Below, piece by piece: positions 1 through 8,675 of a stretch of 29,409 nt of DNA. This stretch comes from DATIXD01 sp035518875 (GTDB lineage Bacteria; Pseudomonadota; Gammaproteobacteria; Methylococcales; Methylococcaceae). Positions within the stretch are counted from its first letter, which is position 1; each line of letters begins with the position of its first letter. The stretch lies in assembly GCA_035518875.1 (NCBI GenBank), contig DATIXD010000389.1, forward strand, positions 1 through 29,409, given 5' to 3'. The position numbers and the translations under genes were made by a program. Under the pieces are notes generated by a model. That model made no database searches. It was not told where the DNA came from and worked only from the letters and a program-made list of their open reading frames with translations.

Positions 1-895
1 CATGCGGGCGGCCATCCGCGATGCCATCCACCGGCAGGAACGCCTGGGCCTGGATCTCCTGGTCCATGGGGAAGCCGAACGCAACGACATGGTGGAATAT
101 TTCGGCGAGCAGCTCCGGGGGTTTGCCTTCACCGCGCACGGCTGGGTACAGAGCTACGGCTCCCGCTGCGTCAAGCCGCCGATCATCTTCGGCGATGTCT
201 CGAGGCCGAAACCGATGACGGTGGAATGGATCAGCGACGCCCAGAGCCTCACCCGAAAACCCATGAAAGGCATGCTCACGGGTCCCGTGACCATTCTGCA
301 ATGGTCATTCGTACGCGACGACCAGCCGCGCAGCGTGACCGCCCAGCAGATCGCTCTGGCCATCCGGGACGAAACGCAAGACCTGGAAAAAGCGGGCATC
401 GCGGTCATCCAGATCGACGAACCGGCATTCCGCGAGGGGCTTCCGCTCAAGCACCGAGACTGGGCAGCTTATCTGGATTGGGCGGTGCGGGCTTTCCGTC
501 TCTGCTCGAGCGGGGTGAAGGACGATACCCAGATTCACACCCACATGTGCTACTCGGAATTCGGCGACATTCTGCCGGCCATCGCCGATCTGGATGCCGA
601 CGTCATCACCATCGAAACCTCTCGTTCCGACATGGCCTTGCTGGACGACTTCAAGGATTTCAACTACCCGAACGACATAGGACCAGGCGTTTACGACATC
701 CATTCGCCGCGGGTGCCGGAAACGGCTGAAATGCTTGCTTTACTGGAAAAAGCCTGCCAAGTGATCGCCCCGCAGCGACTATGGGTGAATCCGGACTGCG
801 GTCTGAAAACCCGCCAGTGGCCGGAGGTCGAACAGGCCCTGCAGCATATGGTCGAAGCCGCCCGCATCCTGCGCGAGCGCCATGCGGTAACCTGA
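1..895 (+). CDS. metE: Cobalamin-independent methionine synthase, C-terminal part (5' end outside window)
   Basis: MetE transfers the methyl group of 5-methyltetrahydropteroyltri-glutamate to homocysteine in the cytoplasm, the last step of methionine synthesis without B12. About 297 residues of the C-terminal catalytic barrel are visible. The full family is about 750 residues, so the ATG at position 2 is an internal methionine, not the start. The zinc/homocysteine-site residues are all present: H181 and C183 in THMC, E205 in ITIET, and C266 in NPDCGLKTR (numbering from position 2). The C-terminal half of the enzyme therefore looks functional. The gene runs convergently towards the dsbC end. 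I see no T-rich terminator of its own directly after the stop. Confidence 0.97.
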   Translation, partial: MRAAIRDAIHRQERLGLDLLVHGEAERNDMVEYFGEQLRGFAFTAHGWVQSYGSRCVKPPIIFGDVSRPKPMTVEWISDAQSLTRKPMKGMLTGPVTILQWSFVRDDQPRSVTAQQIALAIRDETQDLEKAGIAVIQIDEPAFREGLPLKHRDWAAYLDWAVRAFRLCSSGVKDDTQIHTHMCYSEFGDILPAIADLDADVITIETSRSDMALLDDFKDFNYPNDIGPGVYDIHSPRVPETAEMLALLEKACQVIAPQRLWVNPDCGLKTRQWPEVEQALQHMVEAARILRERHAVT

Positions 896-1178
896 GAGTT
901 TTTGAATCAACCCGCTGCGCGACCCGATGCCGACCCTGCGATGCCCACCACAGCCTCTTGTATGACGGCACTTATCGGACCATTCCCCACAAGTCCTTAA
1001 CAAGCTCGGCTCTATGGGAATCGCAGTGGGTGACTATCGATACCTTTCAGCGAGAAACACGCGGCGTGGGAGCCACGAGGGCTTATTTCGAACCCGGTCT
1101 TGCCGCCCAGAGAGCTTCGGTGCTCGGTGCGGCAAGCCGGATACACTTCAACGATTATCAGCAGACATCGCCCAAGAA
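896..1178. other. Non-coding gap between metE and dsbC
   Basis: About 280 bases separate the convergent metE and dsbC genes, before the dsbC terminator. Short open frames exist on both strands but have no start context, motif or recognisable product. I see no RNA gene or repeat here. Confidence 0.5.
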
Positions 1179-1200
1179 AAAGCCGCCCGGTGGCGGCTTT
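1179..1200 (-). terminator. Rho-independent terminator of dsbC
   Basis: A perfect 9-bp stem, AAAGCCGCC/GGCGGCTTT, closes a 4-base loop (1188-1191). On the minus strand the stem runs into TTTTTCTT, the U-tract needed for termination of dsbC, whose stop lies 22 bases upstream. The plus-strand side has only three T residues, so it would be a weaker stop for metE transcripts. Confidence 0.85.
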
Positions 1201-1221
1201 CGTCTGGTGTTCAGACTTGAA

Positions 1222-1950
1222 TTATTTCCCGCCTTCCTGATCCAGAATCTTGGACAATTGCGACGCGCTGACGTAACCGGGAAGGATATTGCCTTTTTCG
1301 GTGACGATCATCGGCGTCCCCGATGCGCCCAAGGCGTTTCCCAGAGCATAGTGTTGCTCTACCGGATTGTCGCATTGCTTGGTTTCGACGTTTTCACCTT
1401 TCTTCGCCTTGGTCAGCGCCTCGTTGCGGTTCTTGTTGCACCAGACCGACACCGCTTTGCTCCAGGAATCGGAACCCTCGCCGGCTCGGGGGAAGAACAG
1501 GTAGCGGACCTCGATGCCGTCTCTCAGGTACTGATCGATTTCGGAATGGAGCTTGCGGCAATAACCACAATCGATGTCCGTGAACACGAAAACGTTGTGC
1601 TTGGCGATTTTCGGCTTGAACACGATCATCTTGTCGAGCCCCACCTTGTTCAGCGCGCCGACGCGCGCCTCGGCCAGCCGGGGCTCGGTCAGGTCTTCCT
1701 TGGCCTTGATGTCGATCAGCGATCCCTGGATCAGGTAATTGCCGTCTTCCGATACGTAAAACAGCTTGGGTCCGACCATGACCTCGTACAATCCCGCCAT
1801 TTGCGAAGGCTTGATCGAATCCGGCTTGACACCCGGCAATGCCTGTTTCAAAGATTCCTCGATCGCCTTGGCGGCTTTTTCGGCGGCCGTAACCGGCAAG
1901 GAAGACGCGACCAGAACACATAAGGCGAAAGAGATTAGTGATTGCTTCAT
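1222..1950 (-). CDS. dsbC: Thiol:disulfide interchange protein DsbC
   Basis: DsbC is a periplasmic disulfide isomerase that reshuffles wrong disulfide bonds and is kept reduced by DsbD. The 242-residue protein has an N-terminal signal peptide with a hydrophobic core at about 4-17 and a cleavage-like TAA-E around 21-24. A dimerisation domain (about 25-85) follows, then a thioredoxin-fold domain. The active site is CGYC at 128-131 and the cis-proline loop is T212-P213. A second cysteine pair, C171 and C193, matches the structural disulfide of the family. The start is ATG with only weak purine content upstream. The gene lies 79 bases downstream of rseP on the same strand, so it may be read through from the rseP operon, and it ends at a strong terminator. 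The DsbG alternative is less likely because the length and the CGYC motif fit DsbC. Confidence 0.95.
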   Translation of the reverse strand: MKQSLISFALCVLVASSLPVTAAEKAAKAIEESLKQALPGVKPDSIKPSQMAGLYEVMVGPKLFYVSEDGNYLIQGSLIDIKAKEDLTEPRLAEARVGALNKVGLDKMIVFKPKIAKHNVFVFTDIDCGYCRKLHSEIDQYLRDGIEVRYLFFPRAGEGSDSWSKAVSVWCNKNRNEALTKAKKGENVETKQCDNPVEQHYALGNALGASGTPMIVTEKGNILPGYVSASQLSKILDQEGGK

Positions 1951-2029
1951 CGTTTCAACCGTTTAGTTTGGCGGACGGGGTGCCCGCGAGGTTTAAAAAG
2001 AGCCGCCCGGTCGCTGCGTCGCGGACCGT

Positions 2030-3391
2030 TCAGGCCAGAAGCCGCTCGATATCCAGGAAGAAGGCCAGCGCCATCAGGGAAAGCAGGATGAAAACACCGA
2101 TCTGCTGGCACAGTGCTTGGGTTTGCTCGGACACCGGGCTGCCCTTGACGGCTTCGATCACATAGAACATCAAATGACCGCCATCCAGCACCGGAATCGG
2201 CAGGAGATTCAGCACCGCCAGGCTGACGCTGACGACGGCGAGGAATTTCAGGAATTGGATCAAACCCAGGCTGGCCGACTGACCGGCATATTGGGCGATG
2301 CTGATGGGACCGCTGAGATTTTGGATGGCCGCCTTGCCGATGATCATCCGGCCGATCATTTTCAGCGTCATCACGGAATAGTCAGCCGTCTTGGTCAAGG
2401 CAGCGGCGAACGCCGGGAAGAAACCTAGGCGGTATTCGACCTGCATGGATTCCATCAGATCCTTGGGTATCCGCACCGAGGCGCCGATACGACCGATTCT
2501 CCCTTGGGGGGAATCGACCGCCGCCGGCCGTATTTGCAGCGGCAACTGAATTCCGTCCCGATCTACGGTCAGCTTAAGTTCCTTCTCGGGATGGGCGCGA
2601 ACATATTCAACCCACTGCTGCCAGTCCTTGATGGCCACGCCGTCCACGCTGACCAGCCTGTCGCCCGATTGGAGGCCCGAGGCTTGCGCCGCGCCCTTCG
2701 GTTCCATCTTGTCGATCACCGCCGGCAAGGACGGTTGCCACGGCTGGAAACCTAGCCGATTATTCAGAAGCTCCGGCTGCTGACCAATATCTCTGGGCAC
2801 CGTGAGCAAACGTTCCGCCTGCTCGCCTTCGGCAGTCCTTACCTCGATGGGTATGGTTCCCTCATCGAGCACTTCTTCGAAGAGCGCGCTGATTGCCAGA
2901 TTCCAGGTGGGTGTCGCGGTGTCGGCCACGGACAGGATTTCATCGCCCTCCTTGAAGCCGGCCTGCTCCGCCAGACTGGCCTTGGCGACGGGTCCAAGTA
3001 CGGGACGCATGCCGGTTTCGCCCGCCATGAAAACGACCCAGTAAATCAGGATGGCCAACAGGAAATTGAACAAAGGCCCGGCAAAAACGATAGCGGAGCG
3101 GGTCGACAGGCGTTGACGATTGAAGGCATAGGGCAGATCGACAGGAGCGACCTCGCCTTCCCGTTCATCCACCATTTTGACATAGCCGCCCAGCGGCAGC
3201 GCACCGACGGTGAATTCGGTACTGTCGGGGTCTTTCCGATAGCGCCAGAGGGGCTTGCCGAAACCGAGGGAAAAGCGCAGGACTTTGACGCCCAGTTTGC
3301 GGGCGGCCAGGAAATGGCCGAACTCATGCACGGCGATCAGTACCGTCAATGCGACCAGAAAATAGAACAGCGTGTGCACGATTGACGGCAT
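2030..3391 (-). CDS. rseP: Site-2 zinc metalloprotease RseP
   Basis: RseP is the inner-membrane protease that cuts anti-sigma-E factor RseA within the membrane after DegS has cut it, releasing sigma E. It also clears remnant signal peptides. The 453-residue protein has the HEFGH zinc motif at 22-26 in its first membrane helix. Two PDZ domains lie in the periplasmic middle (about 115-300), and the third metal ligand sits in the LDGGH motif at 402-406. A last membrane helix lies near 432-446. The start codon is 6 bases downstream of the dxr stop, so dxr and rseP are one transcription unit. In most Gammaproteobacteria bamA comes next; here dsbC follows instead. Confidence 0.97.
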   Translation of the reverse strand: MPSIVHTLFYFLVALTVLIAVHEFGHFLAARKLGVKVLRFSLGFGKPLWRYRKDPDSTEFTVGALPLGGYVKMVDEREGEVAPVDLPYAFNRQRLSTRSAIVFAGPLFNFLLAILIYWVVFMAGETGMRPVLGPVAKASLAEQAGFKEGDEILSVADTATPTWNLAISALFEEVLDEGTIPIEVRTAEGEQAERLLTVPRDIGQQPELLNNRLGFQPWQPSLPAVIDKMEPKGAAQASGLQSGDRLVSVDGVAIKDWQQWVEYVRAHPEKELKLTVDRDGIQLPLQIRPAAVDSPQGRIGRIGASVRIPKDLMESMQVEYRLGFFPAFAAALTKTADYSVMTLKMIGRMIIGKAAIQNLSGPISIAQYAGQSASLGLIQFLKFLAVVSVSLAVLNLLPIPVLDGGHLMFYVIEAVKGSPVSEQTQALCQQIGVFILLSLMALAFFLDIERLLA

Positions 3392-3397
3392 CGCTAC

Positions 3398-4585
3398 TTA
3401 CTGCGCTCGCCGGCTGGCAATGAAGGAGTGGGCGGTGTGTCGGGATTCATGATCGGCTTCGAGTATCCCTTCTAGCGAATCCGCCGAGCGGGGTATAACG
3501 GTTTGCATACAGTATTCGATGATTCCGGGTATGGCGGTAAAAGCGATCCGCTGATCCAGAAACGCGGCCACTGCGACTTCATTGGCGGCGTTCAAGACGG
3601 CCGGCATAATCCCCCCTGCCCCGGCGGCTTCATAGGCCAACCGCAAACAGGGAAAACGGTTCATGTCGGGCGGTTCGAAATTCAACTGTCGGACTGCGAA
3701 CAAGTCCAAAGGTTCCGCGCCGGAGTCGAAGCGATCCGGCCGGGCCAGCGCGTGGGCGATGGGAATGCGCATATCCGGATTGCCCAGCTGGGCCAGCACC
3801 GTCCCGTCCACGTAATCCACCATCGAGTGGATGACGCTCTGGGGATGCACGATCACCTGGACCCGGTCGGGCGGCACATTGAACAGCAGACAGGCTTCGA
3901 TGACCTCCAGTCCTTTGTTCATCATCGTGGCCGAATCGACCGAAATCTTCCGTCCCATGACCCAATTGGGATGTGCGCAGGCCTGATCGGGGGTCACTGC
4001 GGTCAGTTCCTCGATCGGCGTGTTGAGGAACGGACCACCGGAAGCGGTCAGCAAGATGCGCCGGACTTCGTGCGCGCACCGTCCGGCATGGTAGTTCGCC
4101 GGCATGCATTGAAAAATCGCGTTATGCTCGCTGTCGATCGGCAGCAGGTCCGCGCCGAATTGAACCACCTCGCGCATGAAGATCGGACCGGACATCACCA
4201 AGGCTTCCTTGTTGGCCAACAGCACGCTCTTGCCCGCCCTGGCCGCCGCCAGAGTCGGCAACAGACCGGCCGCGCCGACGATTGCCGCCATGACGCTGTC
4301 GACCTCGGACAAGCGGGCGACCTCTTCCAGCGAGTTGACCCCGCTCAGCACTTCGATGCCCGCAACCCCAGCGTCCTTGAGACGGTTTCTCAGCTCCCTT
4401 GCTTTGAGCTCGTCGAGCATGACCGCATAGGCGGGTCGATGTTCACGGCACTGATCGAACAAGCGGTCCAGGTTGTTGTTGGCGGTCAACGCGACCACCT
4501 TGTAGCGATCGGGATGCCTGCTTACGACATCGAGTGTGCTGACCCCGATGGACCCCGTGGAACCCAGAACGCAGATATTTTTCAT
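3398..4585 (-). CDS. dxr: 1-deoxy-D-xylulose 5-phosphate reductoisomerase
   Basis: Dxr converts DXP to 2-C-methyl-D-erythritol 4-phosphate with NADPH, the committed step of the MEP isoprenoid pathway. The product feeds UppS, whose gene is in the same operon. The 395-residue protein opens with the nucleotide-binding motif GSTGSIG (8-14). The metal/substrate loop DSEHNAIFQ and the MNKGLEVIEA segment of the catalytic domain are both visible. The length matches the family. Its ATG overlaps the cdsA stop codon by 4 bases (ATGA), which implies translational coupling. Confidence 0.97.
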   Translation of the reverse strand: MKNICVLGSTGSIGVSTLDVVSRHPDRYKVVALTANNNLDRLFDQCREHRPAYAVMLDELKARELRNRLKDAGVAGIEVLSGVNSLEEVARLSEVDSVMAAIVGAAGLLPTLAAARAGKSVLLANKEALVMSGPIFMREVVQFGADLLPIDSEHNAIFQCMPANYHAGRCAHEVRRILLTASGGPFLNTPIEELTAVTPDQACAHPNWVMGRKISVDSATMMNKGLEVIEACLLFNVPPDRVQVIVHPQSVIHSMVDYVDGTVLAQLGNPDMRIPIAHALARPDRFDSGAEPLDLFAVRQLNFEPPDMNRFPCLRLAYEAAGAGGIMPAVLNAANEVAVAAFLDQRIAFTAIPGIIEYCMQTVIPRSADSLEGILEADHESRHTAHSFIASRRAQ

Positions 4586-5400
4586 TGGAGGAAAATCTCA
4601 CCCATCGTGGAACCGGCATAAAACACGGCGACGGCGGCTATCAGGCTGTCGATGCGATCCAGCAGGCCGCCGTGCCCGGGCAGGATGGAACCGCTGTCCT
4701 TGAGGCCACGAACGCGCTTGATCAGGCTTTCAAACAAATCGCCGACCACCGAAATGATGACCGTGACGACGGACAGCATGACGAAGTCGAAGATCATGAG
4801 CGGAGCGAATCCCTTAAAAACCCCGATGCCAACCGCGAACAAGGCGACGGCGATCATCGCGCCGTAAAGCCCCGCAACCGTCTTGCCCGGACTGATTTCC
4901 GGTGAGAGCTTGGTATGACCCCATTTTTTCCCGGCGAAATAGGCCGCGACGTCGGCCAGCCAGATCAGGAGCATGAGATAAAGCACCTGCATCACGCCGA
5001 AGTTGGTCCGTAGCCAGACCATCAGGATCCAGGCGCTGATCAGGACAAAACCACCGAGCGAAAGCAGAAACGCCTTGGGATATTTGATTGTCAGCAGTTT
5101 TGCCGGAATCCTGCGCAGCAAGACGCCCACTATGAACCACCAGGCGACGACCACCCAGGGGAGCCAATCCAGCGCAAACCCAGCCCATTTCGGCCCCGAC
5201 AGCATGAAGCCGGCGATTATGGCGACGAATCCAACCCGCCCGGGAATGGCGACCACTGCGGACAAGTTCGTCCATTCCCAAGCTGCGACGGCAATCACCA
5301 CACCCCACACGACGGCGAACCATAAAGGCGGGAGCTTGAGCACGGCCAGGATGATTAACGGCGCCAGGATCGAGGCCGTCACGATGCGATTTTTCAGCAT
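4582..5400 (-). CDS. cdsA: Phosphatidate cytidylyltransferase (CDP-diglyceride synthase)
   Basis: CdsA makes CDP-diacylglycerol from CTP and phosphatidic acid in the inner membrane and is the branch point to all phospholipids. The 272-residue protein is a polytopic membrane protein with about eight hydrophobic helices. Near the C-terminus it carries the family signature: KR, then LKDSG, PGHGG and DRID (248-251). The length fits the family. The gene lies 39 bases after uppS and overlaps dxr by 4 bases. Confidence 0.96.
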   Translation of the reverse strand: MLKNRIVTASILAPLIILAVLKLPPLWFAVVWGVVIAVAAWEWTNLSAVVAIPGRVGFVAIIAGFMLSGPKWAGFALDWLPWVVVAWWFIVGVLLRRIPAKLLTIKYPKAFLLSLGGFVLISAWILMVWLRTNFGVMQVLYLMLLIWLADVAAYFAGKKWGHTKLSPEISPGKTVAGLYGAMIAVALFAVGIGVFKGFAPLMIFDFVMLSVVTVIISVVGDLFESLIKRVRGLKDSGSILPGHGGLLDRIDSLIAAVAVFYAGSTMGEIFLQ

Positions 5401-5439
5401 GGGATTTTTTCTTGTTTTTGGAGATGGGCCGGCCTTAAA

Positions 5440-6210
5440 TCAACGCAAGCCGTGGTTGATGGAAAGATTTTCCAGCTGTTCGCTGGTGTAACCGAAGCGG
5501 CGCTGCCGGCTCGCATAGTCCGCCAGCGCCTGATCCATGGCGTTTTCATCGAAATCCGGCCACAGGGTGGCGGTGAAATAAAGTTCGGTGTAAGCCAGCT
5601 GCCAGAGCAGGAAATTGCTGATCCGCTGCTCGCCGCCGGTGCGGATGAACAGATCCGGTTCGGGAAGATCTGCCAGCGCCAGTTGCGCTGCCAGCAGTTC
5701 GTCCGTGATCTCGCCCGGCATCAGTGCGCCAGCCGCCACTCGCTCGGCCAGGCGCCGACTCGCCTGCAGAATGTCCCAACGGCCGCCGTAGTTCGCTGCG
5801 ATCACAAGATTCAGGCCGGTGTTGTCCTTCGTGAGATTTTCCGCTGCGGCGATGCGCCCCTGAAGTTCGGCCGCGAAAGCGCTGCGATCGCCGATCACCC
5901 GCAAGCGGACATTGTTCTGATGCAGCTTTTCGGTTTCCCGCTCCAGGGTGGTCAGGAACAGCGCCATTAGCACGGAGACTTCTTGCGGCGGCCGGCGCCA
6001 GTTTTCGCTGCTGAAGGCAAACAGCGTCAATGCCTCGACACCCTTTTGGGCGCAATATTCGGTGGCTTTGCGCACCGAAGTGACGCCCGCACGATGTCCG
6101 GCCGTCCTCGGCAGGAACCGTTGTTTGGCCCAGCGGCCATTGCCGTCCATGATGATCGCGATATGGCGAGGCAATTGGGCTTCGCCGGTTGGTGTATTGA
6201 CGACTTCCAT
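5440..6210 (-). CDS. uppS: Undecaprenyl diphosphate synthase (isoprenyl transferase)
   Basis: UppS adds eight isopentenyl units in cis to farnesyl diphosphate to make the C55 lipid carrier for peptidoglycan and O-antigen. The 256-residue protein begins with the diagnostic HIAIIMDGNGRWA block, with the metal-binding Asp at residue 22. Further family blocks are FSSENW, the FIRTGGE substrate loop and the C-terminal RRFG segment. The ATG at 6210 has AGGA directly against it, which is closer than ideal. No other in-frame start in good context is visible, so the exact N-terminus carries some doubt. The gene lies 57 bases after frr. Confidence 0.95.
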   Translation of the reverse strand: MEVVNTPTGEAQLPRHIAIIMDGNGRWAKQRFLPRTAGHRAGVTSVRKATEYCAQKGVEALTLFAFSSENWRRPPQEVSVLMALFLTTLERETEKLHQNNVRLRVIGDRSAFAAELQGRIAAAENLTKDNTGLNLVIAANYGGRWDILQASRRLAERVAAGALMPGEITDELLAAQLALADLPEPDLFIRTGGEQRISNFLLWQLAYTELYFTATLWPDFDENAMDQALADYASRQRRFGYTSEQLENLSINHGLR

Positions 6211-6267
6211 TCCTAAGTGGGTCTTGTGGGTGTGGGCTGAGGAAGCAAGGGTTGACCATGCGCTCCC

Positions 6268-6825
6268 TTAGACGGCGAGCAAGTCCGCCTCTTTTTCCTC
6301 CAGCAGCGCATCGACTTCCTTGATGTGCTGGTCGGTCAGCTTCTGAATCTGCTCCTGGCTGCGCCTTTCCTCATCCTCGGAGACCAGCTTGTCCTTCAAG
6401 GCGGCTTTCAGCTCATTATTGGCATCGCGCCGAATGTTACGGATCGCAACCCGACCGTTCTCGGCTTCGTGGCGGACCACCTTGATCAAGTCGCGCCGTC
6501 TCTGCTCGGTCAACGGCGGCAGCGGCACACGGATGACCGCGCCGCTCGTCACCGGGTTGAGGCCGAGATCAGAGGTCAGGATCGCCTTCTCGATCACCGG
6601 GATCATGTTTCTTTCCCAAGCCGTGATGGACAGCGTTCTGGCGTCCTCGACGTTGACGTTGGCCGCTTGCGACAACGGCACTTCGTTGCCGTAATAACTG
6701 ACGGTGACATGTTCCAGCAGACTGGGGTGTGCCCTGCCCGTCCTAATCTTGGCGAATTCGTGCTTGAGCGCTTCGATGCTTTTCTTCATGCGCTCCGCCG
6801 TCCGTTTCTGAATATCGTCGATCAT
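6268..6825 (-). CDS. frr: Ribosome recycling factor
   Basis: RRF, with EF-G, splits post-termination ribosomes. The start was chosen at 6825 (MIDDIQKRTAERM), giving the standard 185 residues. The frame stays open 38 codons further upstream, but that stretch lies inside pyrH and has no RRF similarity. A GGGA-type ribosome-binding site sits at the very end of pyrH, and only 2 bases separate the pyrH stop from this ATG. Recognisable blocks are KIRTGRAHPSLL near the N-terminus and the C-terminal KLTDQHIKEVDALLEEKE helix. Confidence 0.97.
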   Translation of the reverse strand: MIDDIQKRTAERMKKSIEALKHEFAKIRTGRAHPSLLEHVTVSYYGNEVPLSQAANVNVEDARTLSITAWERNMIPVIEKAILTSDLGLNPVTSGAVIRVPLPPLTEQRRRDLIKVVRHEAENGRVAIRNIRRDANNELKAALKDKLVSEDEERRSQEQIQKLTDQHIKEVDALLEEKEADLLAV

Positions 6826-6827
6826 GG

Positions 6828-7550
6828 CTATTTCCCGGTTACTATCAGTGATCCAATTTCCTCGCCCCGCACCAGGCGCATCACCGCACCCGGCTGGAAC
6901 ACGTTCATCACCCGCAAGGGAATGTTGTGGTCGCGGCACAAGACCAGCGCCGTGGCATCCATGACGTTGAGGCGCTGATCCAGCGCCTCGTCGAACGTCA
7001 GTCTGGCATAGAAGCGCGCGGCCGGGTCCTTGAGCGGATCCGACGAATAGACGCCATCCACCTTGGTCGCCTTAATCAGGACGTCGGCGTTGATTTCGAT
7101 GGCGCGCAGGCTTGCCGCCGAATCGGTCGTGAAGAACGGATTGCCGGTGCCCGCGGCGAAAATGACCACACGGCCCTTCTCCAAATGGCGGACCGCCCGG
7201 CGACGGATGTAATCCTCACACACCTGATTAATCTTAAGCGCCGACATTACCCGCACCGGCTGCCCCAGATGCTCCAGCGCGTCCTGCATGGCCAGGGCAT
7301 TGATGACGGTCGCCAGCATACCCATGTGGTCGCCGGTCACCCGATCCAGTCCTTCCGAGGCCTTTTCCGAACCTCGGATGATATTACCACCGCCGATCAC
7401 CAGGCCGACTTCGATACCGGCCCGACACAAGTCATTGATTTCACCTGCTAGACGCCGGATGGTCTGGGGGTCGATGCCGCCCGCTTGCTCGCCCATCAAG
7501 GCTTCTCCGCTGAGCTTGAGCAGGATTCTCTTGTAAGTTTGCGCGCTCAT
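6828..7550 (-). CDS. pyrH: UMP kinase
   Basis: PyrH phosphorylates UMP to UDP and is a GTP-activated, UTP-inhibited hexamer in bacteria. The 240-residue protein has the amino-acid-kinase-fold phosphate motif KLSGEAL (12-18), the GGGNIIRG loop and the TGDHMGMLATVINALA helix typical of the bacterial enzyme. The gene follows tsf after 128 bases. That spacer carries a short hairpin but no convincing strong promoter. It is tightly coupled to frr downstream. Confidence 0.97.
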   Translation of the reverse strand: MSAQTYKRILLKLSGEALMGEQAGGIDPQTIRRLAGEINDLCRAGIEVGLVIGGGNIIRGSEKASEGLDRVTGDHMGMLATVINALAMQDALEHLGQPVRVMSALKINQVCEDYIRRRAVRHLEKGRVVIFAAGTGNPFFTTDSAASLRAIEINADVLIKATKVDGVYSSDPLKDPAARFYARLTFDEALDQRLNVMDATALVLCRDHNIPLRVMNVFQPGAVMRLVRGEEIGSLIVTGK

Positions 7551-7678
7551 TCTGGTTTATACGCTGCTGAATTTCCGCTCGGCGCCGACAACGGCGCAAC
7601 GCCGTCGCCACACCGAAAACAATGGTTCTTCTCGATACAAAAGACTTCTGGCAAAACCAACGGCGGGGAAACGCGGGC

Positions 7679-8563
7679 TTAGGCGCCGCGCACCTGCGCC
7701 ATGACTTCCTCGGCGAAATTGGTTTCTTCCTTTTCGATGCCCTCGCCCACCTCGAAACGGGCGAAGCGCGCAACGGATGCGCCCTTGCTCTTCAACAAGT
7801 TGCCGACGGTCTGGTCGGGATCCTTGACGAAGGGCTGGCCGAGTAGGGTAATTTCGCCCAGGAACTTCTTGATCCGGCCTTCGACCATTTTCTCGACGAT
7901 GTTGGCCGGTTTGCCGCTGGTTTCCGCCTGCGCGGTGAAGATTTCCTTCTCCTTGGCGATCGTCTCGGCGGGCACGCCCTGCTCGTCCACGCAAACCGGC
8001 TTGCTGGCGGCCACGTGCATAGCGATGTCACGGCCCAACTCCTGATTGCCGCCGGTCAACTCCACCAGCACGCCGATTCGGCTGCCGTGCAGATAGCTGG
8101 CAACAATGCCGTCGGCCGCAACGAAGCGTTCGAAACGGCGGACGTTGATGTTCTCGCCCAGTTTGGCGACGAGCTCCTTGCGCTTCTCGTCGATGCTGAT
8201 GCCGGTGCCGGGCAGGATGCTGCCGAGCAACTCGTCCGCCGAACCCGTCGAGGAATCGAGCACGCACTGAGCAACGCCATTCGCGAAACCGATGAAATCG
8301 TCTGCCTTGGCGACGAAGTCGGTTTCGCAGTTGATTTCCAACATCGCGGCGCGCTTGCCATCGTCGCTGATCTTGACGCAAATACGGCCTTCCGCCGCGG
8401 TCCGGCTGGATTTCTTGTCTGCCTTGGCCAGTCCCGCCTTGCGCATGATCTCGATGGCCGTTTCCAGATCGCCATGAGCCTCGACCAGCGCCTTCTTGCA
8501 CTCCATCATGCCCGACCCGGTCCGTTCACGCAGCTCTTTCACCATCGCCGCAGAAATATTCAT
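7679..8563 (-). CDS. tsf: Elongation factor Ts
   Basis: EF-Ts is the guanine nucleotide exchange factor of EF-Tu. The 294-residue protein has the N-terminal UBA-like domain (KELRERTGSGMMECKKAL) that contacts EF-Tu. The NCETDFVAK core motif contains the TDFV element that pushes out Mg-GDP. A dimerisation region and C-terminal module complete a normal-length protein. It lies 112 bases downstream of rpsB, separated by a stem-loop that may tune its level relative to S2. Confidence 0.97.
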   Translation of the reverse strand: MNISAAMVKELRERTGSGMMECKKALVEAHGDLETAIEIMRKAGLAKADKKSSRTAAEGRICVKISDDGKRAAMLEINCETDFVAKADDFIGFANGVAQCVLDSSTGSADELLGSILPGTGISIDEKRKELVAKLGENINVRRFERFVAADGIVASYLHGSRIGVLVELTGGNQELGRDIAMHVAASKPVCVDEQGVPAETIAKEKEIFTAQAETSGKPANIVEKMVEGRIKKFLGEITLLGQPFVKDPDQTVGNLLKSKGASVARFARFEVGEGIEKEETNFAEEVMAQVRGA

Positions 8564-8605
8564 TTCGAAATCCTCATCAATAACTTGTTAATCATGTGAC
8601 TTATG

Positions 8606-8631
8606 AAAACGCCCCCGACTGGAGGCGTTTT
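8606..8631 (-). terminator. Stem-loop between rpsB and tsf, possible attenuator
   Basis: An 8-bp perfect stem, AAAACGCC/GGCGTTTT, encloses a 10-base GC-rich loop. On the minus strand the stem ends in TTTTC, so it can act as a weak intrinsic terminator. Because tsf must be transcribed through it, partial termination or RNA-end stabilisation after rpsB is more likely than a full stop. Confidence 0.6.
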
Positions 8632-8675
8632 GCGAGTTCACTAAGAAACCTGACGACGCCAGATCCGCCGCGGCG

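Noticed and set aside
781..1923. Long plus-strand open frame of 380 codons across dsbC
   Set aside because: Its codons are the exact reverse complements of dsbC codons and the dsbC motifs and signal peptide are clear on the minus strand. It is an antisense shadow.
3503..4621. 372-codon plus-strand open frame opposite dxr
   Set aside because: Antisense shadow; dxr on the other strand has all family motifs.
6826..6939. 38-residue N-terminal extension of frr
   Set aside because: It lies inside the pyrH coding region and has no RRF similarity, and a good ribosome-binding site precedes the standard ATG at 6825.
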